In this document: piece by piece, positions 1-14,400 of the stretch | Numbering within the stretch: the stretch's first letter is position 1 | How the letters are laid out: every line of letters starts with the position of its first letter | NCBI GenBank assembly: GCA_029931535.1 | Contig: JAQPZY010001178.1 | Span: 372,001 to 436,000, forward strand | Source of the DNA: Margaritifera margaritifera | Lineage: Eukaryota; Mollusca; Bivalvia; Unionida; Margaritiferidae | DNA: 64,000 nt | Direction of reading: 5' to 3' | The notes under the pieces: generated by a model | The model's input: the letters and a program-made list of their open reading frames with translations, nothing else | Told to the model about the DNA's origin: nothing | Database searches by the model: none | Program-made: the position numbers and the translations under genes

Positions 1-414
1 TATTTGATACATTTTCTTTAGATATAAATTAAAAATTAGTCATTTTAATCACTCAGGTGTATTAATTTGCTAATTGTATAAAATGTTCTATTGAAATTCA
101 TGCATCTTGTATTCATGTTCTTTTTTATATTATCTGCTTTGCATATTTTGCAAGGAGAAGAACACTGTGCAACTAAAAATTACAATTCTCAATAGTTAAC
201 TTTATGGGTTACTTCTTTACTTTGCTCAGAGAGATTATAAAGGTATTTTAAAAGAGAAAACAAAATTATTACTTAGCATACAAATTAAAAACTATTTCTA
301 TTGACTAAAATTTCAATTAATATGTGCAAAATATGCTCATAATAAAACTCACTGGATATATTTATGATAAAAGCCTAATTATCAAGTTTGATGAAAATCT
401 GATAAGTAATAGTC

Positions 415-1260
415 ACAAAAGTGCTGACATACTCAGCCAATCAGATGCAACATCACCTCATCAATATGCACTGATCTTCATCATAATTGTACCCATCTAA
501 GATCTTGATGATTTAAGTCCATTTACCAAGTTTACTCAAAACTGGATCAGAAATACAGCCTCTAGAGTGGCAATAGGTTCAGGCAATTGGATGCATTAAT
601 ATGTGCAAATCTTGTTAATTATCAAACTTGTTCAAAATCTTAATCATACAAGCCTATATTTAAGTTTGATCAGAAAACAGATCAGAAATGGCCACCAGAG
701 TGGTAACAAGCTCAGTCCAAAAATATAAAATCACCTCACTAATATGCTTTGATCTTGCTCATTATCAAAAATGGTCCAATATTTTGATGATGTAACCATA
801 CCTTCCAAGTTTGATCAAAGTTGGACCAGAAATATGATCTCCAGAGTGGTAACATGTTCATCCAATCTGATGCAAGATCACCTCATTATTATGTGTGGAT
901 CTCAGTCATTATTGAACCTAACCAAGATCTTGATGATATAAGCATATATTCCAAGTCTGATCAAAATCGGATCAGTCAAATGGCCCCTGAATCATAAACA
1001 AGCTCCTCCAATCAGATGCAAAGATCACCTCATTAATATGCCGGTCTTACTCATTATTGAACTTGTCTCAGATCTTGAAGATATATGCAAAGGTCCTAAG
1101 TTTTATCAAAATTGGATCAGAAATATGGACTCCAAAGTAGTAACAAGCTCCACCAATTAGATGCAAGATCACCTCATTAAGATGCATGGATTTCGCTCAT
1201 ATTCCAAATTATATTCAATGTTGTATCAAAATCAGATCAAAAACATGGCTTCCAGAGTGA
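415..1260. repeat. Degenerate ~120-150 bp minisatellite inside each macrosatellite unit
   Basis: Within unit 1, phrases such as 'cagatgcaagatcacctcat', 'aagtttgatcaaaattggat' and 'ccagagtggtaacaagctc' recur six or seven times at roughly 120-150 bp spacing. Similarity between sub-repeats is much lower than between the 2.94 kb units, so this inner array is older than the macrosatellite expansion. It ends in a short tract of 'gacagatgac'-like words and then the hairpin motif, the same order seen in the dispersed elements at 17.7, 28.9 and 35.5 kb. I infer an old dispersed element trapped in the macrosatellite unit. Equivalent blocks recur in every unit. Confidence 0.75.
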
Positions 1261-1332
1261 TAACAAACAAATGTTGACAGACAGATGACAGATGACTGAT
1301 AATGAATGACAGACACAAAGCCACACTAAAAA

Positions 1333-1365
1333 AGCTCACTTGACCTTGTGGCCAAGGTGAGCTAA
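1333..1365 (+). repeat. Hairpin and CTAA end motif in the macrosatellite unit
   Basis: The arms AGCTCAC and GTGAGCT pair, with an inner stem CCTTG/CAAGG around a TGGC loop and a small TTGA bulge. CTAAAA follows directly. A 3' hairpin followed by CTRR is the usual end of Helitron/Helentron-type elements, and similar hairpin ends are known in bivalve minisatellite-bearing elements (pearl type). Copies recur near 4270, 7207 and 10144. In units 5 and 6 (near 13070 and 15985) the left arm and loop are deleted, leaving only 'aaaaaggtgagct'. Confidence 0.6.
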
Positions 1366-1935
1366 AATAAGAAAGAAGCCCCACTTACCTAACAACTACG
1401 AAAACTTCTGGATCTGGTCAGAGTCAACTAAGAATCTTTATGGATAGCCTGATCTTGTTCTTACCCAACTTATTTATATGTGTACACAGAATAATGCTTC
1501 ATTTACAGTAAACAAATTTGTAATAGCCACATGCTTTTGATGGACCATAGTAATGTTTATTATTACCTTACATTAGTTCTGAATTAGGTGACACCTCTTG
1601 ATAACATTGAGTAAGTGTCTACTTATTAACAGGTCTTACTGCATATATTTTTATTTTTTAATGTGATTTCAACATAAGTTTCCTAATTCTATGTACCTTT
1701 GCATGTCAGAACATTTAAAAATAAGTAAAGGAGGGGTGGGGGGTTGGGCATGGGTCAACATTTCCCAATAATTTTTTTTTTAAAAAGCAGACCACGATTA
1801 TCCCCCCACTCTCAGCTTCATCAAGGGATCATAACCCAAATCCATTACGAATATTATGTTTCCTGATGCTATGACTGCAAGTTTCAAGTTTGGGCAAGTA
1901 ATATTAAACAAAAAACATCACTATATGGTTATTGC

Positions 1936-2130
1936 ATGGGCAACCTATACACTAAGGGCGTCATGAATTTCCAGCCAGAAGATTTTTGGGAGAAGATTTA
2001 CAGACAGAAGGATGGTATCACAATAAAGTGTGGAGATAAGCAGAATCTAGAAGTTAACTTTAAGAAACTAAAGAACAAAATGCACACACTCTGGGCAGCA
2101 CCTTTTGCCACATTAACAGTGCCAAATTAA
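1936..2130 (+). other. Recurrent 64-codon ORF of the macrosatellite (probably not a gene)
   Basis: An ATG-started 64-codon ORF begins MGNLYTKGVMNF and ends FATLTVPN. Identical copies lie at 4873, 7810, 10747 and 13658. In unit 6 the ATG has become GTG and a small change disrupts the frame; only its distal part survives in a different 64-codon ORF from 16641. Conservation in units 1-5 is fully explained by near-identity of the whole unit, so it is no evidence of selection. There is no recognisable domain. It is basic (FKKLKNK) and could be a fossil of a mobile-element protein or chance. Confidence 0.25.
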
Positions 2131-2455
2131 CCATGTGTGGCTGAGTGGTCTAGAGGCTTTACCTCAACAGTACCAAATTTACCATATGTGACTTTGTGGT
2201 CTTGTGGGGTTTACCTAATCAGCACAAAATTTTCCATGCGTGTCTGAGTGGTCTTGTATTAACAGAACCAAATTTTCTATCAGTGAGTGAGTGGTCTCGA
2301 GGGTTTACCTAAATTGTGTGGCCACATTAATAGCACAAATACTAAATGTGACTGAGTGGTCTAGAGGGTTTATCTAAATTGTGTGGTCACATTAACAGTA
2401 CCAAATTTTCCATGTGTGACTAAGTGGTCAACAGGGTTGACTTAAATTATCTAAA
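2131..2455 (+). repeat. Short tandem repeats with a tRNA A-box-like core
   Basis: About six degenerate ~50-60 bp repeats contain variants of 'tgtgactgagtggtctagag' followed by 'ggtttacct', then 'cacattaacagtaccaaat'. The best copy, near 2136, reads TGGCTGAGTGG and fits the RNA polymerase III A-box consensus TRGYNNARNNG; the wider sequence resembles the 5' half of a Leu/Ser-type tRNA. I see no B-box or 3' tRNA half next to it. The block recurs in every 2.94 kb unit. Confidence 0.6.
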
Positions 2456-5400
2456 TTTGCAGGATTGAATTCACATGTTAGGATTGCATTCCCCCCACCA
2501 ACCACCCACAGCTTATTAAAAACTCTAGTTCAAGAATTATCATCATCATCATCATCAACAACAATCCTAGGTTAAAGTAGCAACCCTGTGAAGCTGCAAT
2601 TAACAAAAGAGTACAATATCTTTCATTTATCTGCTACTTGATATAAATGTTCCATTTACATAAAAGAAGTGAAAATGATCATGTATCCAAAGGCATGGCA
2701 CGACATGAAAATGGTATGCTTTATATCAATTGCAATAACAAATGCCTTGGACAGATATAACTCTTTTATCTAGGAGGTTGCAAAAGCTGGACAGCAATGA
2801 ATACCTGATCAGCCGATTAAACCTTCCAATTCATTTGTTTTAACTCGGATGATTAATCAGAACACTTGATATCACAAACTTAATTTATAGCAAATTATTT
2901 TATCTACTTAGAGTGTTTCCAGTATTTGTTTTATTTCTATTTGATACATTTTCTTTAGATATAAATTAAAAATTAGTCATTTTAATCACTCAGGTGTATT
3001 ATTTTGCTAATTGTATAAAATGTTCTATTGAAATTCATGCATCTTGTATTCATGTTCTTTTTTATATTATCTGCTTTGCATATTTTGCAAGGAGAAGAAC
3101 ACTGTGCAACTAAAAATTACAATTCTCAATAGTTAACTTTATGGGTTACTTCTTTACTTTGCTCAGAGAGATTATAAAGGTATTTTAAAAGAGAAAACAA
3201 AATTATTACTTAGCATACAAATTAAAAACTATTTCTATTCACTAAAATTTCAATTAATATGTGCAAAATATGCTCATAATAAAACTCACTGGATATATTT
3301 ATGATAAAAGCCTAATTATCAAGTTTGATGAAAATCTGATAAGTAATAGTCACAAAAGTGCTGACATACTCAGCCAATCAGATGCAATATCACCTCATCA
3401 ATATGCACTGATCTTCATCATAATTGTACCCATCTAAGATCTTGATGATTTAAGTCCATTTACCAAGTTTACTCAAAACTGGATCAGAAATACAGCCTCT
3501 AGAGTGGCAATAGGTTCAGGCAATTGGATGCATTAATATGTGCAAATCTTGTTAATTATCAAACTTGTTCAAAATCTTAATCATACAAGCCTATATTTAA
3601 GTTTGATCAGAAAACAGATCAGAAATGGCCACCAGAGTGGTAACAAGCTCAGTCCAAAAATATAAAATCACCTCACTAATATGCTTTGATCTTGCTCATT
3701 ATCAAAAATGGTCCAATATTTTGATGATGTAACCATACCTTCCAAGTTTGATCAAAGTTGGACCAGAAATATGATCTCCAGAGTGGTAACATGTTCATCC
3801 AATCTGATGCAAGATCACCTCATTATTATGTGTGGATCTCAGTCATTATTGAACCTAACCAAGATCTTGATGATATAAGCATATATTCCAAGTCTGATCA
3901 AAATCGGATCAGTCAAATGGCCCCTGAATCATAAACAAGCTCCTCCAATCAGATGCAAAGATCACCTCATTAATATGCCGGTCTTACTCATTATTGAACT
4001 TGTCTCAGATCTTGAAGATATATGCAAAGGTCCTAAGTTTTATCAAAATTGGATCAGAAATATGGACTCCAAAGTAGTAACAAGCTCCACCAATTAGATG
4101 CAAGATCACCTCATTAAGATGCATGGATTTCGCTCATATTCCAAATTATATTCAATGTTGTATCAAAATCAGATCAAAAACATGGCTTCCAGAGTGATAA
4201 CAAACAAATGTTGACAGACAGATGACAGATGACTGATAATGAATGACAGACACAAAGCCACACTAAAAAAGCTCACTTGACCTTGTGGCCAAGGTGAGCT
4301 AAAATAAGAAAGAAGCCCCACTTACCTAACAACTACGAAAACTTCTGGATCTGGTCAGAGTCAACTAAGAATCTTTATGGATAGCCTGATCTTGTTCTTA
4401 CCCAACTTATTTATATGTGTACACAGAATAATGCTTCATTTACAGTAAACAAATTTGTAATAGCCACATGCTTTTGATGGACCATAGTAATGTTTATTAT
4501 TACCTTACATTAGTTCTGAATTAGGTGACACCTCTTGATAACATTGAGTAAGTGTCTACTTATTAACAGGTCTTACTGCATATATTTTTATTTTTTAATG
4601 TGATTTCAACATAAGTTTCCTAATTCTATGTACCTTTGCATGTCAGAACATTTAAAAATAAGTAAAGGAGGGGTGGGGGGTTGGGCATGGGTCAACATTT
4701 CCCAATAATTTTTTTTTTAAAAAGCAGACCACGATTATCCCCCCACTCTCAGCTTCATCAAGGGATCATAACCCAAATCCATTACGAATATTATGTTTCC
4801 TGATGCTATGACTGCAAGTTTCAAGTTTGGGCAAGTAATATTAAACAAAAAACATCACTATATGGTTATTGCATGGGCAACCTATACACTAAGGGCGTCA
4901 TGAATTTCCAGCCAGAAGATTTTTGGGAGAAGATTTACAGACAGAAGGATGGTATCACAATAAAGTGTGGAGATAAGCAGAATCTAGAAGTTAACTTTAA
5001 GAAACTAAAGAACAAAATGCACACACTCTGGGCAGCACCTTTTGCCACATTAACAGTGCCAAATTAACCATGTGTGGCTGAGTGGTCTAGAGGCTTTACC
5101 TCAACAGTACCAAATTTACCATATGTGACTTTGTGGTCTTGTGGGGTTTACCTAATCAGCACAAAATTTTCCATGCGTGTCTGAGTGGTCTTGTATTAAC
5201 AGAACCAAATTTTCTATCAGTGAGTGAGTGGTCTCGAGGGTTTACCTAAATTGTGTGGCCACATTAATAGCACAAATACTAAATGTGACTGAGTGGTCTA
5301 GAGGGTTTATCTAAATTGTGTGGTCACATTAACAGTACCAAATTTTCCATGTGTGACTAAGTGGTCAACAGGGTTGACTTAAATTATCTAAATTTGCAGG

Positions 5401-8400
5401 ATTGAATTCACATGTTAGGATTGCATTCCCCCCACCAACCACCCACAGCTTATTAAAAACTCTAGTTCAAGAATTATCATCATCATCATCATCAACAACA
5501 ATCCTAGGTTAAAGTAGCAACCCTGTGAAGCTGCAATTAACAAAAGAGTACAATATCTTTCATTTATCTGCTACTTGATATAAATGTTCCATTTACATAA
5601 AAGAAGTGAAAATGATCATGTATCCAAAGGCATGGCATGACATGAAAATGGTATGCTTTATATCAATTGCAATAACAAATGCCTTGGACAGATATAACTC
5701 TTTTATCTAGGAGGTTGCAAAAGCTGGACAGCAATGAATACCTGATCAGCCGATTAAACCTTCCAATTCATTTGTTTTAACTCGGATGATTAATCAGAAC
5801 ACTTGATATCACAAACTTAATTTATAGCAAATTATTTTATCTACTTAGAGTGTTTCCAGTATTTGTTTTATTTCTATTTGATACATTTTCTTTAGATATA
5901 AATTAAAAATTAGTCATTTTAATCACTCAGGTGTATTATTTTGCTAATTGTATAAAATGTTCTATTGAAATTCATGCATCTTGTATTCATGTTCTTTTTT
6001 ATATTATCTGCTTTGCATATTTTGCAAGGAGAAGAACACTGTGTAACTAAAAATTACAATTCTCAATAGTTAACTTTATGGGTTACTTCTTTACTTTGCT
6101 CAGAGAGATTATAAAGGTATTTTAAAAGAGAAAACAAAATTATTACTTAGCATACAAATTAAAAACTATTTCTATTCACTAAAATTTCAATTAATATGTG
6201 CAAAATATGCTCATAATAAAACTCACTGGATATATTTATGATAAAAGCCTAATTATCAAGTTTGATGAAAATCTGATAAGTAATAGTCACAAAAGTGCTG
6301 ACATACTCAGCCAATCAGATGCAATATCACCTCATCAATATGCACTGATCTTCATCATAATTGTACCCATCTAAGATCTTGATGATTTAAGTCCATTTAC
6401 CAAGTTTACTCAAAACTGGATCAGAAATACAGCCTCTAGAGTGGCAATAGGTTCAGGCAATTGGATGCATTAATATGTGCAAATCTTGTTAATTATCAAA
6501 CTTGTTCAAAATCTTAATCATACAAGCCTATATTTAAGTTTGATCAGAAAACAGATCAGAAATGGCCACCAGAGTGGTAACAAGCTCAGTCCAAAAATAT
6601 AAAATCACCTCACTAATATGCTTTGATCTTGCTCATTATCAAAAATGGTCCAATATTTTGATGATGTAACCATACCTTCCAAGTTTGATCAAAGTTGGAC
6701 CAGAAATATGATCTCCAGAGTGGTAACATGTTCATCCAATCTGATGCAAGATCACCTCATTATTATGTGTGGATCTCAGTCATTATTGAACCTAACCAAG
6801 ATCTTGATGATATAAGCATATATTCCAAGTCTGATCAAAATCGGATCAGTCAAATGGCCCCTGAATCATAAACAAGCTCCTCCAATCAGATGCAAAGATC
6901 ACCTCATTAATATGCCGGTCTTACTCATTATTGAACTTGTCTCAGATCTTGAAGATATATGCAAAGGTCCTAAGTTTTATCAAAATTGGATCAGAAATAT
7001 GGACTCCAAAGTAGTAACAAGCTCCACCAATTAGATGCAAGATCACCTCATTAAGATGCATGGATTTCGCTCATATTCCAAATTATATTCAATGTTGTAT
7101 CAAAATCAGATCAAAAACATGGCTTCCAGAGTGATAACAAACAAATGTTGACAGACAGATGACAGATGACTGATAATGAATGACAGACACAAAGCCACAC
7201 TAAAAAAGCTCACTTGACCTTGTGGCCAAGGTGAGCTAAAATAAGAAAGAAGCCCCACTTACCTAACAACTACGAAAACTTCTGGATCTGGTCAGAGTCA
7301 ACTAAGAATCTTTATGGATAGCCTGATCTTGTTCTTACCCAACTTATTTATATGTGTACACAGAATAATGCTTCATTTACAGTAAACAAATTTGTAATAG
7401 CCACATGCTTTTGATGGACCATAGTAATGTTTATTATTACCTTACATTAGTTCTGAATTAGGTGACACCTCTTGATAACATTGAGTAAGTGTCTACTTAT
7501 TAACAGGTCTTACTGCATATATTTTTATTTTTTAATGTGATTTCAACATAAGTTTCCTAATTCTATGTACCTTTGCATGTCAGAACATTTAAAAATAAGT
7601 AAAGGAGGGGTGGGGGGTTGGGCATGGGTCAACATTTCCCAATAATTTTTTTTTTAAAAAGCAGACCACGATTATCCCCCCACTCTCAGCTTCATCAAGG
7701 GATCATAACCCAAATCCATTACGAATATTATGTTTCCTGATGCTATGACTGCAAGTTTCAAGTTTGGGCAAGTAATATTAAACAAAAAACATCACTATAT
7801 GGTTATTGCATGGGCAACCTATACACTAAGGGCGTCATGAATTTCCAGCCAGAAGATTTTTGGGAGAAGATTTACAGACAGAAGGATGGTATCACAATAA
7901 AGTGTGGAGATAAGCAGAATCTAGAAGTTAACTTTAAGAAACTAAAGAACAAAATGCACACACTCTGGGCAGCACCTTTTGCCACATTAACAGTGCCAAA
8001 TTAACCATGTGTGGCTGAGTGGTCTAGAGGCTTTACCTCAACAGTACCAAATTTACCATATGTGACTTTGTGGTCTTGTGGGGTTTACCTAATCAGCACA
8101 AAATTTTCCATGCGTGTCTGAGTGGTCTTGTATTAACAGAACCAAATTTTCTATCAGTGAGTGAGTGGTCTCGAGGGTTTACCTAAATTGTGTGGCCACA
8201 TTAATAGCACAAATACTAAATGTGACTGAGTGGTCTAGAGGGTTTATCTAAATTGTGTGGTCACATTAACAGTACCAAATTTTCCATGTGTGACTAAGTG
8301 GTCAACAGGGTTGACTTAAATTATCTAAATTTGCAGGATTGAATTCACATGTTAGGATTGCATTCCCCCCACCAACCACCCACAGCTTATTAAAAACTCT

Positions 8401-11400
8401 AGTTCAAGAATTATCATCATCATCATCATCAACAACAATCCTAGGTTAAAGTAGCAACCCTGTGAAGCTGCAATTAACAAAAGAGTACAATATCTTTCAT
8501 TTATCTGCTACTTGATATAAATGTTCCATTTACATAAAAGAAGTGAAAATGATCATGTATCCAAAGGCATGGCATGACATGAAAATGGTATGCTTTATAT
8601 CAATTGCAATAACAAATGCCTTGGACAGATATAACTCTTTTATCTAGGAGGTTGCAAAAGCTGGACAGCAATGAATACCTGATCAGCCGATTAAACCTTC
8701 CAATTCATTTGTTTTAACTCGGATGATTAATCAGAACACTTGATATCACAAACTTAATTTATAGCAAATTATTTTATCTACTTAGAGTGTTTCCAGTATT
8801 TGTTTTATTTCTATTTGATACATTTTCTTTAGATATAAATTAAAAATTAGTCATTTTAATCACTCAGGTGTATTATTTTGCTAATTGTATAAAATGTTCT
8901 ATTGAAATTCATGCATCTTGTATTCATGTTCTTTTTTATATTATCTGCTTTGCATATTTTGCAAGGAGAAGAACACTGTGCAACTAAAAATTACAATTCT
9001 CAATAGTTAACTTTATGGGTTACTTCTTTACTTTGCTCAGAGAGATTATAAAGGTATTTTAAAAGAGAAAACAAAATTATTACTTAGCATACAAATTAAA
9101 AACTATTTCTATTCACTAAAATTTCAATTAATATGTGCAAAATATGCTCATAATAAAACTCACTGGATATATTTATGATAAAAGCCTAATTATCAAGTTT
9201 GATGAAAATCTGATAAGTAATAGTCACAAAAGTGCTGACATACTCAGCCAATCAGATGCAATATCACCTCATCAATACGCACTGATCTTCATCATAATTG
9301 TACCCATCTAAGATCTTGATGATTTAAGTCCATTTACCAAGTTTACTCAAAACTGGATCAGAAATACAGCCTCTAGAGTGGCAATAGGTTCAGGCAATTG
9401 GATGCATTAATATGTGCAAATCTTGTTAATTATCAAACTTGTTCAAAATCTTAATCATACAAGCCTATATTTAAGTTTGATCAGAAAACAGATCAGAAAT
9501 GGCCACCAGAGTGGTAACAAGCTCAGTCCAAAAATATAAAATCACCTCACTAATATGCTTTGATCTTGCTCATTATCAAAAATGGTCCAATATTTTGATG
9601 ATGTAACCATACCTTCCAAGTTTGATCAAAGTTGGACCAGAAATATGATCTCCAGAGTGGTAACATGTTCATCCAATCTGATGCAAGATCACCTCATTAT
9701 TATGTGTGGATCTCAGTCATTATTGAACCTAACCAAGATCTTGATGATATAAGCATATATTCCAAGTCTGATCAAAATCGGATCAGTCAAATGGCCCCTG
9801 AATCATAAACAAGCTCCTCCAATCAGATGCAAAGATCACCTCATTAATATGCCGGTCTTACTCATTATTGAACTTGTCTCAGATCTTGAAGATATATGCA
9901 AAGGTCCTAAGTTTTATCAAAATTGGATCAGAAATATGGACTCCAAAGTAGTAACAAGCTCCACCAATTAGATGCAAGATCACCTCATTAAGATGCATGG
10001 ATTTCGCTCATATTCCAAATTATATTCAATGTTGTATCAAAATCAGATCAAAAACATGGCTTCCAGAGTGATAACAAACAAATGTTGACAGACAGATGAC
10101 AGATGACTGATAATGAATGACAGACACAAAGCCACACTAAAAAAGCTCACTTGACCTTGTGGCCAAGGTGAGCTAAAATAAGAAAGAAGCCCCACTTACC
10201 TAACAACTACGAAAACTTCTGGATCTGGTCAGAGTCAACTAAGAATCTTTATGGATAGCCTGATCTTGTTCTTACCCAACTTATTTATATGTGTACACAG
10301 AATAATGCTTCATTTACAGTAAACAAATTTGTAATAGCCACATGCTTTTGATGGACCATAGTAATGTTTATTATTACCTTACATTAGTTCTGAATTAGGT
10401 GACACCTCTTGATAACATTGAGTAAGTGTCTACTTATTAACAGGTCTTACTGCATATATTTTTATTTTTTAATGTGATTTCAACATAAGTTTCCTAATTC
10501 TATGTACCTTTGCATGTCAGAACATTTAAAAATAAGTAAAGGAGGGGTGGGGGGTTGGGCATGGGTCAACATTTCCCAATAATTTTTTTTTTAAAAAGCA
10601 GACCACGATTATCCCCCCACTCTCAGCTTCATCAAGGGATCATAACCCAAATCCATTACGAATATTATGTTTCCTGATGCTATGACTGCAAGTTTCAAGT
10701 TTGGGCAAGTAATATTAAACAAAAAACATCACTATATGGTTATTGCATGGGCAACCTATACACTAAGGGCGTCATGAATTTCCAGCCAGAAGATTTTTGG
10801 GAGAAGATTTACAGACAGAAGGATGGTATCACAATAAAGTGTGGAGATAAGCAGAATCTAGAAGTTAACTTTAAGAAACTAAAGAACAAAATGCACACAC
10901 TCTGGGCAGCACCTTTTGCCACATTAACAGTGCCAAATTAACCATGTGTGGCTGAGTGGTCTAGAGGCTTTACCTCAACAGTACCAAATTTACCATATGT
11001 GACTTTGTGGTCTTGTGGGGTTTACCTAATCAGCACAAAATTTTCCATGCGTGTCTGAGTGGTCTTGTATTAACAGAACCAAATTTTCTATCAGTGAGTG
11101 AGTGGTCTCGAGGGTTTACCTAAATTGTGTGGCCACATTAATAGCACAAATACTAAATGTGACTGAGTGGTCTAGAGGGTTTATCTAAATTGTGTGGTCA
11201 CATTAACAGTACCAAATTTTCCATGTGTGACTAAGTGGTCAACAGGGTTGACTTAAATTATCTAAATTTGCAGGATTGAATTCACATGTTAGGATTGCAT
11301 TCCCCCCACCAACCACCCACAGCTTATTAAAAACTCTAGTTCAAGAATTATCATCATCATCATCATCAACAACAATCCTAGGTTAAAGTAGCAACCCTGT

Positions 11401-14400
11401 GAAGCTGCAATTAACAAAAGAGTACAATATCTTTCATTTATCTGCTACTTGATATAAATGTTCCATTTACATAAAAGAAGTGAAAATGATCATGTATCCA
11501 AAGGCATGGCATGACATGAAAATGGTATGCTTTATATCAATTGCAATAACAAATGCCTTGGACAGATATAACTCTTTTATCTAGGAGGTTGCAAAAGCTG
11601 GACAGCAATGAATACCTGATCAGCCGATTAAACCTTCCAATTCATTTGTTTTAACTCGGATGATTAATCAGAACACTTGATATCACAAACTTAATTTATA
11701 GCAAATTATTTTATCTACTTAGAGTGTTTCCAGTATTTGTTTTATTTCTATTTGATACATTTTCTTTAGATATAAATTAAAAATTAGTCATTTTAATCAC
11801 TCAGGTGTATTATTTTGCTAATTGTATAAAATGTTCTATTGAAATTCATGCATCTTGTATTCATGTTCTTTTTTATATTATCTGCTTTGCATATTTTGCA
11901 AGGAGAAGAACACTGTGTAACTAAAAATTACAATTCTCAATAGTTAACTTTATGGGTTACTTCTTTACTTTGCTCAGAGAGATTATAAAGGTATTTTAAA
12001 AGAGAAAACAAAATTATTACTTAGCATACAAATTAAAAACTATTTCTATTCACTAAAATTTCAATTAATATGTGCAAAATATGCTCATAATAAAACTCAC
12101 TGGATATATTTATGATAAAAGCCTAATTATCAAGTTTGATGAAAATCTGATAAGTAATAGTCACAAAAGTGCTGACATACTCAGCCAATCAGATGCAATA
12201 TCACCTCATCAATACGCACTGATCTTCATCATAATTGTACCCATCTAAGATCTTGATGATTTAAGTCCATTTACCAAGTTTACTCAAAACTGGATCAGAA
12301 ATACAGCCTCTAGAGTGGCAATAGGTTCAGGCAATTGGATGCATTAATATGTGCAAATCTTGTTAATTATCAAACTTGTTCAAAATCTTAATCATACAAG
12401 CCTATATTTAAGTTTGATCAGAAAACAGATCAGAAATGGCCACCAGAGTGGTAACAAGCTCAGTCCAAAAATATAAAATCACCTCACTAATATGCTTTGA
12501 TCTTGCTCATTATCAAAAATGGTCCAATATTTTGATGATGTAACCATACCTTCCAAGTTTGATCAAAGTTGGACCAGAAATATGATCTCCAGAGTGGTAA
12601 CATGTTCATCCAATCTGATGCAAGATCACCTCATTATTATGTGTGGATCTCAGTCATTATTGAACCTAACCAAGATCTTGATGATATAAGCATATATTCC
12701 AAGTCTGATCAAAATTGGATCAGTCAAATGGCCTCCTCACAACAAGTTCCGCCAATCAGATGCAAAGATCAACTCATTAATATGCCGGTCTTGCTCATTA
12801 TTGAACTTGTCTCAGATCTTGAAGATATATGCAAAGGTCCTAAGTTTTATCAAAATTGGATCAGAAATATGGACTCCAAAGTAGTAACAAGCTCCACCAA
12901 TTAGATGCAAGATCACCTCATTAAGATGCATGGATCTCGCTCATATTCCAAATTATATTCAATGTTGTATCAAAATCAGATCAAAAACATGGCTTCCAGA
13001 GTGATAACAAACAAATGTTGACAGACAGATGACAGATGACTGATAATGAATGACAGACACAAAGCCACACTAAAAAGGTGAGCTAAAAAAAGAAAGAAGC
13101 CCCACTTACCTAACAACTACGAAAACTTCTGGATCTGGTCAGAGTCAACTAAGAATCTTTATGGATAGCCTGATCTTGTTCTTACCCAACTTATTTATAT
13201 GTGTACACAGAATAATGCTTCATTTACAGTAAACAAATTTGTAATAGCCACATGCTTTTGATGGACCATAGTAATGTTTATTATTACCTTACATTAGTTC
13301 TGAATTAGGTGACACCTCTTGATAACATTGAGTAAGTGTCTACTTGTTAACAGGTCTTACTGCATATATTTTTATTTTTTAATGTGATTTCAACATAAGT
13401 TTCCTAATTCTATGTACCTTTGCATGTCAGAACATTTAAAAATAAGTAAAGGAGGGGTGGGGGGTTGGGCACGGGTCAACATTTCCCAATAATTTTTTTT
13501 TTTAAAAAGAAGACCACGATTATCCCCCCACTCTCAGCTTCATCAAGGAATCATAACCCAAATCCATTACGAATATTATGTTTCCTGATGCTATGACTGC
13601 AAGTTTCAAGTTTGGGCAAGTAATATTAAACAAAAAACATCACCATATGGTTATTGCATGGGCAACCTATACACTAAGGGCGTCATGAATTTCCAGCCAG
13701 AAGATTTTTGGGAGAAGATTTACAGACAGAAGGATGGTATCACAATAAAGTGTGGAGATAAGCAGAATCTAGAAGTTAACTTTAAGAAACTAAAGAACAA
13801 AATGCACACACTCTGGGCAGCACCTTTTGCCACATTAACAGTGCCAAATTAACCATGTGTGGCTGAGTGGTCTAGAGGCTTTACCTCAACAGTACCAAAT
13901 TTACCATATGTGACTTTGTGGTCTTGTGGGGTTTACCTAATCAGCACAAAATTTTCCATGCGTGTCTGAGTGGTCTTGTATTAACAGAACCAAATTTACT
14001 ATCAGTGAGTGAGTGGTCTCGAGGGTTTACCTAAATTGTGTGGCCACATTAATAGCACAAATACTAAATGTGACTGAGTGGTCTAGAGGGTTTATCTAAA
14101 TTGTGTGGTCACATTAACAGTACCAAATTTTCCATGTGTGACTAAGTGGTCAACAGGGTTGACTTAAATTATCTAAATTTGCAGGATTGAATTCACATGT
14201 TAGGATTGCATTCCCCCCACCAACCACCCACAGCTTATTAAAAACTCTAGTTCAAGAATTATCATCATCATCATCATCAACAACAATCCTAGGTTAAAGT
14301 AGCAACCCTGTGAAGCTGCAATTAACAAAAGAGTACAATATCTTTCATTTATCTGCTACTTGATATAAATGTTCCATTTACATAAAAGAAGTGAAAATGA

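Noticed and set aside
12569..12904. 111-codon ORF in macrosatellite unit 5
   Set aside because: It is open only because a small deletion in unit 5 removed a stop found in the other units; the sequence is minisatellite.
1936..13852. 64-codon ORF as a conserved gene family in five copies
   Set aside because: Identity of the ORF copies equals identity of the whole 2.94 kb units, so there is no sign of selection; no domain, and unit 6 breaks it.
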